Shown: positions 7,164 to 14,980 of the stretch, piece after piece
Numbering within the stretch: the first letter of the stretch is position 1
How the letters are laid out: each line of letters opens with the position of its first letter
Source: Streptococcaceae bacterium
GTDB taxonomy: Bacteria > Bacillota > Bacilli > Lactobacillales > Streptococcaceae
Assembly (NCBI GenBank): GCA_031285105.1
Contig: JAITWV010000005.1
Span: 1 to 22,848 of the forward strand
DNA: 22,848 bases
Reading direction: 5' to 3'
The notes under the pieces: model-generated
Seen by the model: the letters and a program-made list of their open reading frames with translations, nothing else
Database searches by the model: none
Told to the model about the DNA's origin: nothing
Translations under genes and position numbers: made by a program

Positions 7164-8180
7164 CTATTTTTTCTGTTTTTTCATTTTTTTATGAACAAGT
7201 ATGAAAGTTACTATTAATAGTAAAAATAAACTCAATCCAACTGTTAAAAAGATTCTATTATTCTCTTTTTTAGCAGTTATTTTTCCAACATTATCAACAA
7301 AAAGTTTAAACGTTTCTTTTGTTTGTTTCTTTTCTTCTTTTGTAGTAACTTCTAATAAGTACTCTTGATTATTTCTTAAAATAGTGCTTGAAAGTAACTC
7401 TATTTCAACTTTAGCATTTGGTACGAGTGTGCCATTTTTTAAAGTTACTTTTGAGTATTCTTTTCCATCTTCATCTTTAATAATTGCCATAATACTTGTA
7501 TCTATCGCAACTGCAGGTGTTGGATTTTCAAGAAATATTTTTTGACTTTTAGCAGTTAATTTTCCAAGTTCAATTTCAAATTTAGGATCGTTTTCCTTTT
7601 TTTCTCCTTCAAGAACCAATGCGAATGCATAATTATAAACATTTACGATACTTTTTTGTTTTTCTTCTGGTGTTGGTTGGCGAGTAATATTGATTCCACC
7701 AATCTGCATGTCTTTGATTTTCCCATTTGGCACTTTTACAATAATTGGAAAATCAATTGACTGATTCGGTTTTAATGTAAGAACTGTTTTCCCTTTTTCT
7801 TTGTTCTTTCCTAGCAAAACATCTGAATAAAAATCAAAAGATGGTTTTTTATTTAAAGCTTTTTCTGTTGTCTTTTTATCTAATCCATAATCAATGACTA
7901 AATTTTTATTCGTTATTGCTTGATTAGACGTAATTTCAAAAGTATTTTCTTTATCTGCATTACTAATATGTAGCTTCAACTTAATTTCTTTATCACCATC
8001 AAGATTTAAAGACCAGTAAGTAAGTTTTTTATTTGTTTGATGCTTTTCTTGGATAATACTTGCAGAAAATCCAACTTCATCTGCTTTTATATCTTTAGTA
8101 AAGAGCGTATTTATAGCTAAAAATATTGCGATAATTGCTAAGAATAAACAGATTTTTTTATTTTTTATTGTTAGAAACAT
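7164..8180 (-). CDS. Divergent WxLIP-type protein (DUF916/DUF3324)
   Basis: A 338-residue membrane protein of the WxL-interacting type. I choose the ATG at 8180 because AAAGGA lies 9 nt upstream; the in-frame ATG at 8198 has no Shine-Dalgarno. There is a signal peptide (about 1-33), then a DUF916-like domain (TYWSLNLDGDKEIKLKLHIS onward, ending QIGGINITRQ), a DUF3324-like domain (FEIELGKLTAKSQKIFLENP onward), a transmembrane helix (about 312-331) and a Lys-rich tail. Compared with the DUF916 protein at 12173-13318 it is shorter, more Lys-rich and poorly conserved in the DUF916 part (the YFDL plus PG motif is altered). It lies just downstream of the two proteins with decayed WxL motifs and is probably their partner. 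Confidence 0.82.
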   Translation of the reverse strand: MFLTIKNKKICLFLAIIAIFLAINTLFTKDIKADEVGFSASIIQEKHQTNKKLTYWSLNLDGDKEIKLKLHISNADKENTFEITSNQAITNKNLVIDYGLDKKTTEKALNKKPSFDFYSDVLLGKNKEKGKTVLTLKPNQSIDFPIIVKVPNGKIKDMQIGGINITRQPTPEEKQKSIVNVYNYAFALVLEGEKKENDPKFEIELGKLTAKSQKIFLENPTPAVAIDTSIMAIIKDEDGKEYSKVTLKNGTLVPNAKVEIELLSSTILRNNQEYLLEVTTKEEKKQTKETFKLFVDNVGKITAKKENNRIFLTVGLSLFLLLIVTFILVHKKMKKQKK

Positions 8181-8189
8181 CTTACTTTT

Positions 8190-8195
8190 TCCTTT
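8190..8195 (-). promoter_or_regulatory. Ribosome binding site deciding the WxLIP start
   Basis: AAAGGA on the minus strand lies 9 nt before the ATG at 8180 and inside the reading frame opened by the ATG at 8198. The upper ATG lacks any Shine-Dalgarno, so the protein most likely begins at 8180. Confidence 0.65.
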
Positions 8196-8202
8196 CATAT
8201 AT

Positions 8203-8239
8203 TGAGGCTAGGACATACAACCTGTTTCTCCCAGCCTCA
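8203..8239. repeat. GAGGCTxGGA-type hairpin repeat
   Basis: TGAGGCTAGGA (8203-8213) and TCCCAGCCTCA (8229-8239) form an 11-bp stem with one mismatch around a 15-nt loop, in the 68-bp gap between the beta-helix adhesin gene and the second WxLIP gene. The arm resembles a GAGGCTGGGACA-type intergenic hairpin that I recall as common in enterococci and relatives. Neither strand has a proper T-run after it, so it is more likely an RNA-stability or processing element, or a weak attenuator, than a full terminator. Confidence 0.55.
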
Positions 8240-8248
8240 TATTTTAGA

Positions 8249-10240
8249 TTAAATACCAGGTCCATTATTAATTGAGTATTTAAATGTGCCTGCTTTGACA
8301 TTGTTTTGTAGTTTTAATGAATTTTTCGCTTGGATATTCAATCCTTTATTTTCAGGAAAAGTCATCGTATACTGCATCCCTGCTCCAGCTGAAACAATAT
8401 AACTTGGTAAATTGTTGTCACTTGTTACTGAGGCGATTTGCACTGCTTCATCTTGATTTAAAATCGTTTCTTGTGAAGATACCGGATCAATCCATATATA
8501 TTGCACTTGCTCAGGAAGATAATTGTTCATCATTGAAACAGTTAAATTAAAGCTAGGTGCTTGTCCTCTATCGTCTCTAGCAACTAATTTTTGTTGTCCC
8601 AAACCAGGAAGGCTAGTTGAAAATGTGCCATCCAATGGTAAATTACCTAAGTTGATGTTGAAACTACGAGACATATCTGATTTTAAGCCATACACTTTTG
8701 TTCCTCGAGGTTGAAACCAAGAAATATATTTTGCCGAATACATTTTTAGCATATCTGCAGAACTATATGGATTTGGTGTTAAGTTATTTGACATATCCGT
8801 GCGTCCAAATCTAGTAATTGTTCCTATATTTTGACGATACCAAATATCAGCTGAATTTAAATAATCTTCATTAGGTGCTTCTAAATCAAATCCACCTTTA
8901 AAATCAGCATTGACAGATGAGGTATGGGTTCTAAGTCCATCACCTGTGATATTAATCGGAAAATTCAGAATATTACTATTGAATACTGAACCGCCATAAG
9001 TGTTAAATGTTACTGTTTTAGGATTGTTCAAATTAATCGAACTACCAACAACAGGATTTCCACTAATTAATACCGAATTAGATTTATTATTTAATAGAAG
9101 TTCTGAATCTTGTCCGACATTCCAAATAACTGGATTTCTAAAATCACCAATATTCATGTAACCACCAGCGGTTGTTGAATAAAATTTTCCACCTTCAGCA
9201 ATATTCATATTAAATTGATTATAGACACTTGACATAAACCATTGACCGCCACCAGCAAATGTATTTTTTGTTCCATTAATAATAAATTGACCATTTTTTC
9301 CAATATTCCAATTTACATTAAATGCATGCCCATCTCCCCAATATGACGTATAAGCACTATTCATATTCCAAATTAAGCTCGCATTATCAAAAACGCTTAA
9401 TGTTGCATCTGGACCACTACCTTGTGAATAAAGCGGTTGATCATCTCCCCAGTTATAGTTAACAACCGTTTCTCCATCTTGAACTTCAACATTATTTCCC
9501 CCTTGAATCCACTCACCACGGTTGTCATCACTATACCAGTTGTATGCATCGTTTTCAGTTTGCAAATCATGATCAATCAAAATATTAAATGTATTTTTTC
9601 CTTGAAACACAATTTTTCCCATATTGTTAATAATTGGTTGAGCTCCTGTACGCGGTGCACCGTTTGTAGTTGTTACATTCTTATAAACGCTTGTCGCAAG
9701 AGCATTTTGCCCAATGACTTTAAAAATTCCACCTGAAATATTATTAATAATATTCGCATTTTCAATAGTCAAAGTCGTATTCGCAGAAATTGCTGTATTG
9801 TAAATATAAAACGGACCATAAGCTGTAGCTGGAGCATACCCTTGTGAAGTTGCATCATTTGTATCATTATCTACATGAAGCGTTTGATTATTTGCATTAA
9901 TATAAAGTGATTTTCCTTCGGTGATTTTCCCTTTGCCAGAATTCCATGACTCAGTGGAAGCGCGCGGACTTCCCAAAACCTCCGTATTGACGAAGAAGTA
10001 AACAGTATTATTTGAAGTAGCATCTGGTGTTGTCGCTTGGTAAGTATCTTGCATGTCTTCCCAACCAGTAGCACCATTTGTTACTGTGTAATAAGTGGCC
10101 CCAGCTAAACCTGTTTTAGAACCATCCGTATCTATAGATCCAGTAAGAACTGATGCCTCAGCTTTATTTGCCTGTATTGAAAAAAGAGCAAATGATCCAA
10201 GTAAAATCATTGAAAGCAAATATTTTCTTTTAATTTTCAT
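8249..10240 (-). CDS. Large beta-helix-like adhesin with degenerate WxL domain
   Basis: A 663-residue secreted protein. I start it at the ATG at 10240 with AAAGGAG 7 nt upstream; the TTG two codons earlier is too close to that site. The signal peptide (1-30) ends near AEAS. Residues about 60-490 carry repeated short Asn/Gly-rich beta strands (FNILIDHDLQ, FIINGTKNTFAGGG, WNVGQDSELLLNNKSNS), typical of the pectate-lyase-like adhesin domains found in WxL clusters. The C-terminus is a WxL-type domain with decayed motifs: LVARDDRGQAPSFNLTVSM matches the canonical YVQVxDxRGxxAGWTL region but has FNL, and the end, GTFKYSINNGPGI, has KYSI where TWTL is expected. It lies 14 bp after a second WxL-like gene and is probably a wall-bound adhesin; its ligand is unknown. 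Confidence 0.8.
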   Translation of the reverse strand: MKIKRKYLLSMILLGSFALFSIQANKAEASVLTGSIDTDGSKTGLAGATYYTVTNGATGWEDMQDTYQATTPDATSNNTVYFFVNTEVLGSPRASTESWNSGKGKITEGKSLYINANNQTLHVDNDTNDATSQGYAPATAYGPFYIYNTAISANTTLTIENANIINNISGGIFKVIGQNALATSVYKNVTTTNGAPRTGAQPIINNMGKIVFQGKNTFNILIDHDLQTENDAYNWYSDDNRGEWIQGGNNVEVQDGETVVNYNWGDDQPLYSQGSGPDATLSVFDNASLIWNMNSAYTSYWGDGHAFNVNWNIGKNGQFIINGTKNTFAGGGQWFMSSVYNQFNMNIAEGGKFYSTTAGGYMNIGDFRNPVIWNVGQDSELLLNNKSNSVLISGNPVVGSSINLNNPKTVTFNTYGGSVFNSNILNFPINITGDGLRTHTSSVNADFKGGFDLEAPNEDYLNSADIWYRQNIGTITRFGRTDMSNNLTPNPYSSADMLKMYSAKYISWFQPRGTKVYGLKSDMSRSFNINLGNLPLDGTFSTSLPGLGQQKLVARDDRGQAPSFNLTVSMMNNYLPEQVQYIWIDPVSSQETILNQDEAVQIASVTSDNNLPSYIVSAGAGMQYTMTFPENKGLNIQAKNSLKLQNNVKAGTFKYSINNGPGI

Positions 10241-10254
10241 TGTCAAACTCCTTT

Positions 10255-10836
10255 CTAAATTCCAGACACTAAGCTGTGTGTGATAGTTGCTTGGTAATTG
10301 CCTGCTGCAATATATTGCGGTGTCGTAGAATTCATTACTATTTCTGCACCCACTTCACCACTTGATTGTGTTCCACTAGCATTTTCATTTCCCGATAATA
10401 CTATGGCGTTTGCATTGTAGATATCTACCTTTGAATTTCCTATGATGGTTCCTGCATTATTTGCAACAGAAAGATAAAAGTGGTCCATTTTGAATGTGAT
10501 TGGTTGTCCTTTATCATTTGTTCCACTAAAATCTCCTATTTTTGTTTGTACTTTATACCCATTGCCTGTTCCTGTTAAATCAACAATAGTATATGGTGAG
10601 TCTCCTTTTGTATCTAATATGATTTGCGTATTTACCGCATCTGCTATCCCAAAATCAAAACTTGGTACATTTGTTAACGAAAGCGCATTAACTTCTGGTG
10701 CGCTTACTGTGATAAAAGCATCTGATTGCATATTAAAGTCATCAATTTGTGTATCCGCACCGACAACTGTAAAACCAAGAAAAAGACTACTAGCAACAAG
10801 AGTTGTCATAACTAAATTTCTTTTTTTGAATTTCAA
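10255..10836 (-). CDS. Small WxL-like surface protein with altered motifs
   Basis: A 193-residue secreted protein with a signal peptide (1-27, likely cut after VVGA). It is little more than a WxL-type domain: VPSFDFGIADAVNTQIIL matches the SFDFG strand of WxL proteins, GNGYKVQTKIGDF (GYKV at 93-96) replaces GWTL, and the C-terminus YQATITHSLVSGI replaces YxTTxTWTLxxxP. Both signature tryptophans are therefore missing. The start is TTG at 10836, with a strong AAAGGAGG Shine-Dalgarno 7 nt upstream. It sits 24 bp after a canonical WxL gene and 14 bp before the adhesin gene. It is probably a wall-surface protein working with the adhesin and the divergent WxLIP protein. Confidence 0.75.
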   Translation of the reverse strand: MKFKKRNLVMTTLVASSLFLGFTVVGADTQIDDFNMQSDAFITVSAPEVNALSLTNVPSFDFGIADAVNTQIILDTKGDSPYTIVDLTGTGNGYKVQTKIGDFSGTNDKGQPITFKMDHFYLSVANNAGTIIGNSKVDIYNANAIVLSGNENASGTQSSGEVGAEIVMNSTTPQYIAAGNYQATITHSLVSGI

Positions 10837-10860
10837 AATAATTCCTCCTTTCCTTGTCTC

Positions 10861-11664
10861 TTAATTTCCAGGGACTTCAGATAATGTCCAGATTAAATTT
10901 GTTGAATAACTGTCACTACTCTTAATTGTTGAACCAGGAATTTTCAAGGTAATCGGTGATTGTTTGGCAATTGAAGTTTCTGTCGTTGCATTTGTATCAT
11001 AATCCGTTTTATCCCCAAACCTTAAAATCCATGTGTTTTCCCCTTGTCCAACTTTTGCTGCCATGACAATTGCTTTACTGGTTGAAACAACAAATTTCCC
11101 TTGTTGAATTACTGTTGGTTGACTTCCTGATTGTGCATCTGCAAATCCTTGAACCATTGATTTATCGAATGTAAGATTCGCACCTTTTAAGAAATCTCCT
11201 AACTTTTCTTGACTTGTTCCTTCGATAGTTGGATCAATAGAAGCTTTCCTAAATTGTCCATCTGTTTGTAAAGTTAAAGTCCATCCAGCTTTAGTCCGTC
11301 TTTGATCACTTACTTGTACATAATTTGAAGAAGGTGCTTGCCCATTAAGTATTTGTGGATGAGCATTTGCTGTAATATCAGAAGAAGTAATCGATTGAGC
11401 ACCAAAACCTAGTGATGAAACAAAATCAATTGATAACATGCCACCGGTACCTGGATTGGGATTGCTACCGTCAGGATTTTCAGGGGAAACTGGATTACTT
11501 AAATTAGGCAATTGCGGATCTAGTGGTGGGACATCAATTACTCTTTCATCAAAAATAACACTTGCCTTTGATTGTTGTTGACTTGCTGCTTTTACTGTTG
11601 TTGCTGTGCTTGCTAAACCTATCAGCAGCACCGCAATCGTTGATGAAGCAATTATTTTTTTCAT
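10861..11664 (-). CDS. WxL-domain surface protein
   Basis: A 267-residue secreted protein binding peptidoglycan non-covalently through its C-terminal WxL domain. There is a signal peptide (1-27), then the strand SKASVIFDE shared in form with the other WxL proteins here, a Pro/Asn-rich linker (45-75), LSIDFVSSLGFG (77-88), and the first WxL motif AGWTL (W128), preceded by SDQRR rather than the usual DxRG. The second motif, IWTL (W259), is close to the C-terminus. The ATG at 11664 has a GGAG Shine-Dalgarno about 10 nt away. It lies downstream of the 508-bp repeat-rich gap and heads the second half of the surface operon, so it may be under separate control. Confidence 0.93.
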   Translation of the reverse strand: MKKIIASSTIAVLLIGLASTATTVKAASQQQSKASVIFDERVIDVPPLDPQLPNLSNPVSPENPDGSNPNPGTGGMLSIDFVSSLGFGAQSITSSDITANAHPQILNGQAPSSNYVQVSDQRRTKAGWTLTLQTDGQFRKASIDPTIEGTSQEKLGDFLKGANLTFDKSMVQGFADAQSGSQPTVIQQGKFVVSTSKAIVMAAKVGQGENTWILRFGDKTDYDTNATTETSIAKQSPITLKIPGSTIKSSDSYSTNLIWTLSEVPGN

Positions 11665-11717
11665 TATTGCATCTCTCCATTCTTGATTATTGTGATGTTA
11701 CTAGAACTCGTTAATGT

Positions 11718-11770
11718 TTCTAATTTTTACAAAAACCAAATAATTCTTTTGATTTTTGTAAAAATTAGAA
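11718..11770. repeat. 18-bp perfect inverted repeat, leader of the second WxL block
   Basis: TTCTAATTTTTACAAAAA (11718-11735) and its exact reverse complement (11753-11770) face each other across 17 nt; four more pairs form inside (CAAA/TTTG) after one mismatch, leaving a 7-nt loop. It lies about 55 bp upstream of the WxL gene starting at 11664, in its presumed 5' leader. There is no clear T-tract beyond the stem in either direction. The right arm also takes part in a second, mutually exclusive hairpin. Confidence 0.75.
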
Positions 11771-11794
11771 TCAAAGAGATATTGATTCTAATTT
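11762..11794. repeat. 13-bp perfect inverted repeat sharing an arm with its neighbour
   Basis: AAATTAGAATCAA (11762-11774) pairs exactly with TTGATTCTAATTT (11782-11794) around the 7-nt loop AGAGATA. Nine bases of the left arm belong also to the right arm of the repeat at 11718-11770, so the two stems cannot form together. In a minus-strand transcript this one would form first. Confidence 0.75.
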
Positions 11795-11806
11795 AGAAAA
11801 GAAATT

Positions 11807-11941
11807 GTTCATTCAGACTCAAATTGTTTCATGAGTGGAATTGTTATTGGTACTTGTGTACTTAAAAATTGTTATTGAGAATTAAGTGATATTTTTTCAC
11901 TTTGCACATATCTCATATTTCGTTAACAAGTCTGAATGAAC
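11807..11941. repeat. 135-bp segment bounded by 13-bp inverted repeats
   Basis: GTTCATTCAGACT (11807-11819) and AGTCTGAATGAAC (11929-11941) are exact inverted repeats 109 nt apart. Between them lie two direct copies of AATTGTTATTG (11839-11849, 11867-11877) and a small hairpin AAGTGA/TCACTT (11884-11902). No open frame or clear target-site duplication was seen. It may be a miniature mobile element remnant or a looped regulatory region. Confidence 0.5.
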
Positions 11942-11962
11942 GCTTTCTTTTTCACTTAGTTG

Positions 11963-12007
11963 CCTTCATTAATTTATTAATTGTGTCGCCAATTTACTTA
12001 ATGAAGG
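11963..12007. repeat. 10-bp inverted repeat with inner stem
   Basis: CCTTCATTAA (11963-11972) pairs with TTAATGAAGG (11998-12007); AATTG (11979-11983) and CAATT (11990-11994) can pair inside it. It belongs to the chain of inverted repeats filling the 508-bp gap between the DUF916 gene and the next WxL gene. Confidence 0.5.
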
Positions 12008-12011
12008 AAAT

Positions 12012-12142
12012 TTTCATATAAAATAAAATGATAGAAAATACTAAATTGTCTTGGCTAGAGAAATTGTTCGACAAAAGGTTTAAATCCTCTACAATTCTCT
12101 AGCAAGACATTTTCTATCACCTTACTAATCATTTATATGAAA
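12012..12142 (-). terminator. Nested long palindrome; probable terminator or attenuator after the first WxL block
   Basis: Three nested stems: TTTCATATAAA (12012-12022) with TTTATATGAAA (12132-12142); TGATAGAAAA (12029-12038) with TTTTCTATCA (12110-12119); and a 19-bp stem of 12047-12067 with 12091-12109, interrupted only by two single-base bulges. In the minus-strand transcript it begins 30 nt after the stop of the DUF916 gene, and the inner stems are followed by TTTTATTTTATATG. It probably ends or reduces transcription between the two halves of the surface operon. No promoter for the second half could be identified with confidence in the 508-bp gap. Confidence 0.55.
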
Positions 12143-12172
12143 TTCATATATAATTAAATAGAAGTAATAGCT

Positions 12173-13318
12173 TTAATTATTGTTACTTTGTTCTTTTTCA
12201 TCTTCCTCATCCTCTTTTTGACGACGTTTCCAAAGAATAAAGAATAAGAATCCTAAGATAATGAGTAAAATCAAAGCTCCAATCAGCCAATAGATCCACG
12301 AATTATCTTTTTTAATAGTGACGTCTTTTTCATTTAGCTTTTTCGCTTCTTCACCAGTAATTTCAAAATCTTTTTCAAATTTCCATTCATAAGCATATTT
12401 AATATCTTTTCCAGTCGAATCTTTGGCAGTATAAACACCATTAGGATCTTCTTGACCATGTACAATCATACTCAAATGATATTTTCCTGGTTTTAAAGGC
12501 TCTGAGTATTGATTTTCTTCTAGTATTCCTTGCTTACTTACAGGAATTGGAAAATCAAAATTTGTATTGGGTGCCATTTGCATCATATCTTTTTGAATGA
12601 CAAAACTTGTATTCTTATCTGTAATACCAGTTATTTTGGCATCAACATTCATTCGGTTCAGATAACCCATTGTCGGATTTTGTAGATTTGCAGAAATAAC
12701 ATTACGATAATTTAATTGATTGGCATAAATATCATTTAGTTGTAAATTTGGTGCTACAATTGTTGGTTCTTGTCTCATTAATAACGCAATTACAAACGAA
12801 TATTCATTTTTAATGGAAACACCTTTTGCATCATTTTGACTGCTGTTTGTCTCACTTGACTTTTGTTTAAATGTTAAACCACCAGCAATAACTCCTGTAA
12901 ATTGTTCTTCTGGCATCGTTACTTGTACATCTAATGCTTGCGTTGTTTTTGGTTTTAACACTACTTCTTTTGGAAGAGTAATAAAATCTGTAATATTATA
13001 TTTCAAACTCTTGTCTGTTTTAATATCTGTTGGACTATACTCAACCGCTCCATTCACATTCGTTGTTGCACTTGATCCTCCAATTTCAACCGTCACATCT
13101 TTATCTGTTGAATTAGATAATTTCACTTGCACCGTTTGAGCTTGTCCAGGAGTCATAAGCAAATCAAAATAACTGACTTTTTTATCCACCTGATTGTCTG
13201 GCAACACCGCCTCTACTGCAAAATTAAACTGACTAGCACTTGCCGAAAGGTTGCCAATAAAAAATACGACAGCTAATAAAGTAATCATAAATAATCGTTT
13301 ACATGTTTTTGTTTTCAT
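12173..13318 (-). CDS. WxLIP-type membrane protein (DUF916 + DUF3324)
   Basis: A 381-residue protein of the canonical WxL-cluster partner type. There is a signal peptide (1-28, SASA-S), then the DUF916 peptidoglycan-binding domain (about 30-155) with FNFAVEAVLPDNQVDKKVSY, FDLLMTPGQ, and FTGVIAGGLTF. The DUF3324 host-binding domain follows (about 175-325), with EYSFVIALLMR and NPTMGYLNRMNVDAKI. A transmembrane helix (about 345-366) and a charged, acidic cytoplasmic tail end the protein. Members of this family bind both WxL proteins and peptidoglycan and hold the complex at the membrane. The ATG at 13318 has an AAAGGAG Shine-Dalgarno. It lies 100 bp after the WxL gene at 13419 and is followed by the strong nested hairpin. 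Confidence 0.93.
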   Translation of the reverse strand: MKTKTCKRLFMITLLAVVFFIGNLSASASQFNFAVEAVLPDNQVDKKVSYFDLLMTPGQAQTVQVKLSNSTDKDVTVEIGGSSATTNVNGAVEYSPTDIKTDKSLKYNITDFITLPKEVVLKPKTTQALDVQVTMPEEQFTGVIAGGLTFKQKSSETNSSQNDAKGVSIKNEYSFVIALLMRQEPTIVAPNLQLNDIYANQLNYRNVISANLQNPTMGYLNRMNVDAKITGITDKNTSFVIQKDMMQMAPNTNFDFPIPVSKQGILEENQYSEPLKPGKYHLSMIVHGQEDPNGVYTAKDSTGKDIKYAYEWKFEKDFEITGEEAKKLNEKDVTIKKDNSWIYWLIGALILLIILGFLFFILWKRRQKEDEEDEKEQSNNN

Positions 13319-13373
13319 TTTTTCTCTCCTTTTGTCGTTAGTGAGGATTAGAGCTTTATAACTCTATGTAACA

Positions 13374-13398
13374 ATAGAAGGAAATGAATCCCTTCTAT
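13374..13398 (-). terminator. Small hairpin between a WxL gene and the DUF916 gene
   Basis: ATAGAAGG (13374-13381) pairs with CCTTCTAT (13391-13398) around a 9-nt loop, in the 100-bp gap after the WxL stop codon. No U-run follows, so it may lower read-through or protect the 3' end of the upstream message, leaving the DUF916 partner at a lower level than the WxL proteins. Confidence 0.35.
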
Positions 13399-13418
13399 CT
13401 ATTTCAAATTTAGCGCGA

Positions 13419-14156
13419 TTACACTGCTGGTGTATCTGCTAATGTCCAAGTAATTGTTGATTGATAGTTTGTAGCTAGTTTTGTTGATTTACCAGGAACA
13501 GCTAATTTAACTGAGGTAGCTGCTGAACTTGTATCACCAAATACTAATAAGTTTGTTCCAGCACCTTCACCATCTTTAGCACCAAGTAAAACTGAAGAAG
13601 ATTGACCTGGTAATAAAGTTTCTTCTGCTTTAACTACTGTTGCTGGTGCTTTTGAAGAAGTTTGGATGTTACCACCAGTTAAAGTAATTTGTGCTCCTTC
13701 TAAAACATAACCAGTACTTCCTGCTACTGCGTTCATATCTTGGTCTGTAAATTCAGATGCTTTTGCAGTCAATGTCCAACCTGCAAGCGTTCCACGATTA
13801 TCTGTTACCTGTACGTAGTTAGCACGAGTTGTTCCATCAGATAATTCTTGAGCTTGGGCATCATAAACTTTATCTACTGATGTAATTTCTTGTTTACCAA
13901 ATCTGAAATTAGATGCAAAGTCAATTGATAATGGACCATTTGTTCCTGGATTAATAGGCAACTCTGGATCTGTTGGAATTACTGGTTTATCTGGATTTTC
14001 TGGGTCAACCGGTGTTACTGGTCCTGTTGATGGAGTATACGTAATGCTACCTTTTGAAGTATAAGTTTGTTCTGCAGCAAATGTAGTTGTTGACATAGCT
14101 GTCCCTACTAATACTGAACCTAATAAAATTGCTGATGCTAACGATAATTTCGTCAT
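13419..14156 (-). CDS. WxL-domain surface protein
   Basis: A 245-residue secreted wall-binding protein. Signal peptide 1-28 (TTFA-A), then SKGSITYTP, a linker with repeated DPENPDKP-like Pro/Asp runs (44-72), LSIDFASNFRFG, YVQVTDNRGTLAGWTLTAKA (first WxL at W127), and the C-terminal STITWTLADTPAV (second WxL at W237). Length and order are typical of the small WxL proteins of enterococcal and listerial clusters. The ATG at 14156 has an AAAGGAG Shine-Dalgarno. The gap to the upstream WxL gene is 12 bp. It shows no extra domain, so it is probably an abundant coat component rather than an adhesin in its own right. Confidence 0.95.
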   Translation of the reverse strand: MTKLSLASAILLGSVLVGTAMSTTTFAAEQTYTSKGSITYTPSTGPVTPVDPENPDKPVIPTDPELPINPGTNGPLSIDFASNFRFGKQEITSVDKVYDAQAQELSDGTTRANYVQVTDNRGTLAGWTLTAKASEFTDQDMNAVAGSTGYVLEGAQITLTGGNIQTSSKAPATVVKAEETLLPGQSSSVLLGAKDGEGAGTNLLVFGDTSSAATSVKLAVPGKSTKLATNYQSTITWTLADTPAV

Positions 14157-14168
14157 AATAATTCTCCT

Positions 14169-14948
14169 TTAATTTTGTGGAAGATCTGATAGAATCCACA
14201 TTAATGTTGTTTTATAATTCACAGGATCTTTTGGTGTTGCTCCTGGAACTGATAATGTAATTGCGGTAGAAAATTCTTTTGTCACATCTTTTCCACCAAT
14301 TTTTTGCGTTTCTTCATGTAAATCAGAAACCTCTCCCCAACGAGTAATCCAAGTCCCCGCTCCTTGCCCAGGATTAGCTATCATAATAATAGCTTCAGTA
14401 CCTGGAACTAGATTAATGACTTCTTGTGCACTAGGCGCTGGTGAATTATTGTTACTTACCACCACCGGTTTAGTTAAAGATAATGCTGCACCGCTTAACT
14501 CATCATATTCTGTTTCTTCTGTAGCGTGGAATTGCGATGTTTCTTTTAACTTTAAGACCCATCCTGCTAAAGTTCCACGCTCATCGGAAACTTGAACATA
14601 GTCAGGAGTGATAACAGAAGAATCAAAATATCTTTGAGCTTGGGCGTCATACACTTCATTTTTTGTTGAAATTTTATGCACACCAAAGTCAAAACTGCTG
14701 GCGTAATCAAGACTAAGTGATCCACCAGTACCTGGATTTGGTGCCGTCTCATCTGGTTCCATCGGATATAATGGATTATTTGGATTGGGCGTCACCGGAT
14801 TTGTTGGAGGTGTTCCTGTTTCTGATTCGTAAAATGATACACCCGCTTTACTCGCATAACTATGCGTATTTTGTTCATTCGCATGTATAACCATTCCACT
14901 AGCCAAAAACAGGATCGTTGGTAAGCTCATTAACAGAATTTTTTTCAT
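14169..14948 (-). CDS. WxL-domain surface protein
   Basis: A 259-residue secreted protein with a signal peptide (1-23), the strand SKAGVSFYE, a Pro/Asn-rich linker (46-75), LSLDYASSFDFG, YVQVSDERGTLAGWVL (W130) and a C-terminal TTLMWILSDLPQN (W251). Both WxL motifs are intact, but the middle residue varies (WVL, WIL). AGGAGG precedes the ATG at 14948. It is separated by 32 bp from the next WxL gene upstream and 12 bp from the one downstream. The stretch WITRWGEVSDLHE parallels a similar one in the WxL protein at 10861-11664, suggesting related paralogues. The likely role is as one of several co-expressed wall-coat proteins. Confidence 0.94.
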   Translation of the reverse strand: MKKILLMSLPTILFLASGMVIHANEQNTHSYASKAGVSFYESETGTPPTNPVTPNPNNPLYPMEPDETAPNPGTGGSLSLDYASSFDFGVHKISTKNEVYDAQAQRYFDSSVITPDYVQVSDERGTLAGWVLKLKETSQFHATEETEYDELSGAALSLTKPVVVSNNNSPAPSAQEVINLVPGTEAIIMIANPGQGAGTWITRWGEVSDLHEETQKIGGKDVTKEFSTAITLSVPGATPKDPVNYKTTLMWILSDLPQN

Positions 14949-14980
14949 CTGTTGCCTCCTAACTTTTTCTTTTACAGTAA

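Noticed and set aside
11665..12172. CRISPR array or small protein gene in the repeat-rich gap
   Set aside because: The repeats are inverted and unequal, not regularly spaced direct repeats, and no frame with an RBS was found.
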